Below, piece by piece: positions 14,872 through 17,878 of a stretch of 17,878 nucleotides of DNA (positions are counted from its first letter, which is position 1; every line of letters begins with the position of its first letter). The DNA comes from an uncultured Eubacterium sp. (GTDB lineage Bacteria > Bacillota > Clostridia > Lachnospirales > Lachnospiraceae), in assembly GCA_910577295.1 (NCBI GenBank), contig CAJTLS010000030.1, positions 1-17,878 on the forward strand, in the 5' to 3' direction. Position numbers and translations under genes: made by a program. The notes under the pieces are model-generated. The model was not told the origin of the DNA and searched no databases. It saw only the letters and a list, made by a program, of their open reading frames with translations.

Positions 14872-16183
14872 CTTTAACCTCCATGTTCATAATCAGCCGG
14901 AATACAAACACGCCATTCTCGTTTTTAAAATCGTATTCTCCTTGATACTTCTCTGCGGTTCGGATAATACTCGAAACCCCGACACCACCCGTAAATTCTG
15001 ATTTCGGCTGTCCGTCCTTTAATTCTGTTTCCTTCCTGCATGTATTTCTGCAGATAATAATCAATTTGTTTTTCCTGATTTTGAGTGTCAGTTGGATAAA
15101 ACACTCCCTTTCATCTGCATTCTTTTTTGCTTCCATGCAGGCATAAATCGCATTTTCGTAAGCATTGGCAAGAATTGCCACCAAATCAAGGCTTGAAAAC
15201 ATCAGAGTTTTCCCAATCTCCACATTCAGCGTTACCTTAATCCCCTCTCTCTTCGCCTTTCTGGTATATGCCGCCAAAATATTATTTACTGCCGGATTGG
15301 CACATATTGTCTCCGGTATGCCCTGTTCAATTTCTTCCTCATACTCTTTGAGATACTGTAGTAATTCTTCCTGCTGTCCCCTGCGTGCGTATTCTGCGAT
15401 AACCGCATTATGATGCCTCGCGTCATGGCGGATTCGCCTGCCCGATTCCACAGACTCTTCCAGAAGCTCAAGCTGCCGTTCCAACAGTCTGTAATTCATC
15501 TGAATAAGCTGTCTTTCCCTCTCATATTCCTTTTCTTTCCCAATGTGCAGATAGAAGCGAAATACAAGAAGCTGCAGCGTACCTATCAGAAGAAAATTAG
15601 TTACAATCTGAAAGATACGGGAAAAGTTCATGTTTCTGTTCAGACTGGGATTCATAATATAACCAATGCCAAACAGACTGCATATAATCATCGTGATAAC
15701 ACTGACCCTGTCCGTCTCCTGCTCTACATAATTGCCAAATCCTTCCATGTATTTCCGCACATATTTTTCGAGAAGAAAAGCAAATAGCAGGAGCAGAAAA
15801 ATACGTGCCATAATATCTACCCATATGCTTCGTCCAAAGAAAAAAGCGGAAATTTCGATGGAACCGACAATATATACCGCCATCAGATAAAATACAAGCA
15901 CTAGCTTATATATTTTCACCCAAACGGAACCTTTACTGATCCCAAAGGCAAAAATGGCAAAAGCAAGATACATCGTATGTGGCCCAATCCTCACATAGAG
16001 CGCTCGATTCATCAAATACCAGAGGCATGACAATACTGTCATAACCACACCAAAACACAAATAATACAGAGTCGTTTTTTTTCTGCTAAATCGTGATTCG
16101 CATAAAATGGAAAACAGCAAAATGACTCCGCCGAGACTGATTACAAACCGGATAAACGCAACATATAAAGAACCGCCTAACAT
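14861..16183 (-). CDS. AgrC-like GHKL-family (HPK10) sensor histidine kinase
   Basis: 440 residues. Six or seven membrane helices fill residues 5-212 with almost no extracellular domain, then a coiled coil (215-248), the H box RIRHDARHH with His253, the N box NAYENAIYAC with Asn340 and Asn344, and the glycine box GGVGVSSI (399-406). This is the AgrC/HPK10 plan, whose members often sense peptides or small molecules through the membrane helices. No AgrB/AgrD-like peptide genes are seen in the window. ATG 16181-16183 lies inside the last codons of the upstream surface-protein gene (7-nt overlap) behind AGGTGG (16191-16196), so translation is coupled to that gene. Partner of the overlapping LytTR regulator. 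Confidence 0.92.
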   Translation of the reverse strand: MLGGSLYVAFIRFVISLGGVILLFSILCESRFSRKKTTLYYLCFGVVMTVLSCLWYLMNRALYVRIGPHTMYLAFAIFAFGISKGSVWVKIYKLVLVFYLMAVYIVGSIEISAFFFGRSIWVDIMARIFLLLLFAFLLEKYVRKYMEGFGNYVEQETDRVSVITMIICSLFGIGYIMNPSLNRNMNFSRIFQIVTNFLLIGTLQLLVFRFYLHIGKEKEYERERQLIQMNYRLLERQLELLEESVESGRRIRHDARHHNAVIAEYARRGQQEELLQYLKEYEEEIEQGIPETICANPAVNNILAAYTRKAKREGIKVTLNVEIGKTLMFSSLDLVAILANAYENAIYACMEAKKNADERECFIQLTLKIRKNKLIIICRNTCRKETELKDGQPKSEFTGGVGVSSIIRTAEKYQGEYDFKNENGVFVFRLIMNMEVKDDS

Positions 16184-17878
16184 TTTTTTGCCACCTTTAT
16201 TTCAATCTTTCGTTTACAGCCGTTTTTAGCAAAGACATAAATCGTGCAGCTTCCTGCTGCTTCTGCCTTTATCTTTCCGCCTGCTGTTACCGTCGCTATT
16301 TTCTCATTGCCGCTTATATAACGGAACTCTTTCGTATGTTTGAGCGAGAGCTGCTTCTTCCGCTTATTGTACAGCACTGCTTTTGGCCGGATTGTTACAC
16401 TATCACCTCTTTTCATCGCATAAGAGGTTTTCTTTAACTTGATGTTTTTGACGTTCGTATATTTTCTGCTGTCTTTACCTGCAACGTGGAAAGTCATCGT
16501 TTTAGCAAGAGTACTCTTTTTCCCGTCTTTCCATTGATACGCCATAACACACAATTTGAAATTCTTTTTCATGTTCAGCTTTTTGCCGCTTATCGTGCTG
16601 ACGGTAAGCGTTGTCTTTTTACCGCTCTTAACCTGTTTCAGCGATTTGGCAGTAAATTTCTTTCCGCAGTACTGCACGTAGACGTCGTAACCGTCGGCTC
16701 CGTTTACCCTGCCCCATGAGATTTGAATTTTCTTTCCTTTCTGTTTTGCTTTCAGATTGGAATGTAACTTTATAATATTGTCGGATACTTTATTCCCTGT
16801 TGCCGGGGTCGGTGTTGCTGTCGCCGTTGAGGTTGCGTTCGCCGTCACCGTTGCCGTTGAGGTTGCCGTCGCTGTTGCCGTTGAAATTGCGGTCGCCGTT
16901 GAGGTCGCTGTTGCCGTTGAGGTCGCTGTCGCCGTCGGGGTCGCTGTCGCCGTTAAGGTCGCTGTTGCCGTCGGGGTCGCTGTTGCCGTTGAGGTTGCCG
17001 TCGCTGTCGCCGTCGGAGTCGCTGTTGCACCGCCTGCCTGCTGATAAACAATGGCATAGACCGAGAAACGGTCGGTAGCTATCGTAATAGTATTATCATC
17101 GTCATCCAAATCCATCAACGTCTCCGCCACGCCGTCATGCACACGGACGATAGCATAAGTTCTTGGCTTTCCGCTGTCGGCGCTCTTGAGACTTTCCGGC
17201 ACATTGATGACAATCGTAAGTTTCGATGACGTCTCGGAAATAGCGCTGCGGTTGGCTCCGATAACTTTGAAAAGACTAATATCAAGATACTGCCCGACTT
17301 CATATCCCCGTATTTCGCTGCTTGTATTCAATACTTCCTGTAGCACTGCCTTATCGTCGCTGCTGACGATATTCTCCACATCCTTTACGTCAAGGATAAA
17401 CTTAATATCTGTTCCCGTTTTCATCTGTTCCTTTTCTTCCTCTGTCAGAATGGTATCCGCCAGTTCTTTGGCGTCATTGGCAAGTTTGGTATCGGGCGCC
17501 TTTTCGTCTTTCTCTACGTCTTTGCTTACCGCCCCTCCCATTTTGGGCAATATGACCTCCACTTCTCCGTATTCACTTACATAAACATCCTTACCGGTCT
17601 CTTCCTCCGTCGGTTCCACGTGTCTCATCTCGTCCTTTGTCCACACCGTGCTGTCGCTTAAAGCCGGTAATTCTTTCGTTTCTTTATGCTCGATGTTTTT
17701 CGTACATACATGCTCTGCCATTCCCTTTTCCGTCAGCGTCGGATTTATCGTAATCTCCCAGTCTCCCCAGTTGTGCACATGTTCTTTCTTCGGCAGTATG
17801 ACTTCCACTTCTCCGTATTCACTTACATAAACATCCTTACCGGTCTCTTCCTCCGTCGGTTCCACGTGTCTCATCTCA
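16177..17878 (-). CDS. Secreted multidomain surface protein, 5' end outside window
   Basis: The 567-codon visible part enters from the right edge (codons continue past 17874 in frame) and ends at TAG 16177-16179. Order from the edge: two copies of a segment with RHVEPTEEETGKDVYVSEYG separated by a HVHNWGDWEITINPTLTEKG repeat typical of clostridial surface proteins; a globular beta-rich domain of about 160 residues ending DRFSVYAIVYQQ; a Thr/Ala linker (16812-17029); an Fn3-like domain (KKIQISWGRV, GYDVYVQY); and a BIG2-like Ig domain (KLKKTSYAMKRGDSVTIRP, NEKIATVTAGGKI). No sortase motif or membrane anchor ends the protein. Probably exported and loosely wall-bound or released. The overlap with the AgrC-like kinase gene suggests a joint role, perhaps as ligand presenter or output of the system. 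Confidence 0.82.
   Translation of the reverse strand, partial: EMRHVEPTEEETGKDVYVSEYGEVEVILPKKEHVHNWGDWEITINPTLTEKGMAEHVCTKNIEHKETKELPALSDSTVWTKDEMRHVEPTEEETGKDVYVSEYGEVEVILPKMGGAVSKDVEKDEKAPDTKLANDAKELADTILTEEEKEQMKTGTDIKFILDVKDVENIVSSDDKAVLQEVLNTSSEIRGYEVGQYLDISLFKVIGANRSAISETSSKLTIVINVPESLKSADSGKPRTYAIVRVHDGVAETLMDLDDDDNTITIATDRFSVYAIVYQQAGGATATPTATATATSTATATPTATATLTATATPTATATSTATATSTATAISTATATATSTATVTANATSTATATPTPATGNKVSDNIIKLHSNLKAKQKGKKIQISWGRVNGADGYDVYVQYCGKKFTAKSLKQVKSGKKTTLTVSTISGKKLNMKKNFKLCVMAYQWKDGKKSTLAKTMTFHVAGKDSRKYTNVKNIKLKKTSYAMKRGDSVTIRPKAVLYNKRKKQLSLKHTKEFRYISGNEKIATVTAGGKIKAEAAGSCTIYVFAKNGCKRKIEIKVAKKC
16812..17029 (-). repeat. Thr/Ala-encoding hexamer repeat (TATATPTATATS linker)
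   Basis: About 72 codons built from Ala-Thr dipeptides, with Pro, Ser, Leu, Ile or Val inserted roughly every six residues. On the plus strand it reads as repeats of GTCGCT/GTTGCC/GTTGAG hexamers with an irregular 18-base higher period. It links the globular domain to the Fn3-like domain and is probably an extended, possibly O-glycosylated spacer. Confidence 0.9.
17544..17631 (-). repeat. 246-bp-period repeat in surface protein, copy nearer the 3' end
   Basis: This segment matches 17790-17877 at a distance of exactly 246 bases (82 codons). The last 74 bases (17558-17631) are identical in both copies and only three mismatches are seen in the first 14. It encodes RHVEPTEEETGKDVYVSEYG and flanking residues. 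Confidence 0.9.
17790..17877 (-). repeat. 246-bp-period repeat in surface protein, copy at the right edge
   Basis: Counterpart of the copy at 17544-17631, with 74 identical bases (17804-17877). The window ends here, so more copies may lie outside. Confidence 0.9.

Noticed and set aside
14861..16183. Agr quorum-sensing locus
   Set aside because: Only the kinase and regulator resemble AgrC/AgrA; no AgrB-like processing protein or AgrD-like peptide gene can be seen in the window.

Overview
The window looks like a piece of a low-to-mid GC Gram-positive chromosome, most probably Lachnospiraceae or a close clostridial relative. The grounds are strong GGAGG ribosome binding sites, secreted proteins with Pro/Thr-rich repeat linkers, an M26-type zinc peptidase, AgrC/AgrA-like kinase and LytTR pairs, a DUF2164 protein and a MerR-methyltransferase fusion. 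Species is not determinable from the sequence alone. All twelve genes I accept lie on the minus strand, so the window is best read from right to left; the longest gap between genes is about 130 bases.

Right part (17878 to 6939): a compact signalling locus. A secreted multidomain surface protein (5' end outside the window) overlaps by 7 nt an AgrC-like GHKL histidine kinase, which overlaps by 11 nt a LytTR response regulator. Then come a polytopic sensor whose kinase domain is degenerate, a NarL-type histidine kinase (ATGA overlap), a NarL/LuxR-type response regulator, a second LytTR response regulator with its own likely promoter, and a chemoreceptor with a complete amino-acid-binding dCache motif. 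A perfect 11-bp hairpin with a T-rich tail closes the locus. Two LytTR regulators share about two thirds of their DNA-binding domain residues, so their targets probably overlap.

Middle part (6808 to 3622): a long ECF-type sigma factor with a C-terminal extension of about 350 residues, a DUF2164 protein, and a MerR regulator fused to a class I methyltransferase. The latter has a textbook 19-bp-spacer MerR promoter with an internal dyad in front of it.

Left part (3507 to 1): an XRE-type regulator whose C-terminal two thirds resemble the cytoplasmic domain of the flagellar export protein FlhA, although no flagellar gene is present. It is followed after 19 nt by a secreted zinc metallopeptidase of the M26/Zmp type. 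The peptidase carries a PTEEPT/PTATPT linker of at least 100 residues that runs off the left edge. I consider the XRE-FlhA-like fusion with its peptidase partner, and the three-sensor/three-regulator/chemoreceptor locus, the two most interesting things here.

Several start codons were moved from the longest possible reading frame to an inner ATG because a consensus Shine-Dalgarno sequence points to it (genes ending at 2680, 4905, 5258, 9008, 9829 and 11775). All functional assignments are from motif reading by eye; no database search was run.
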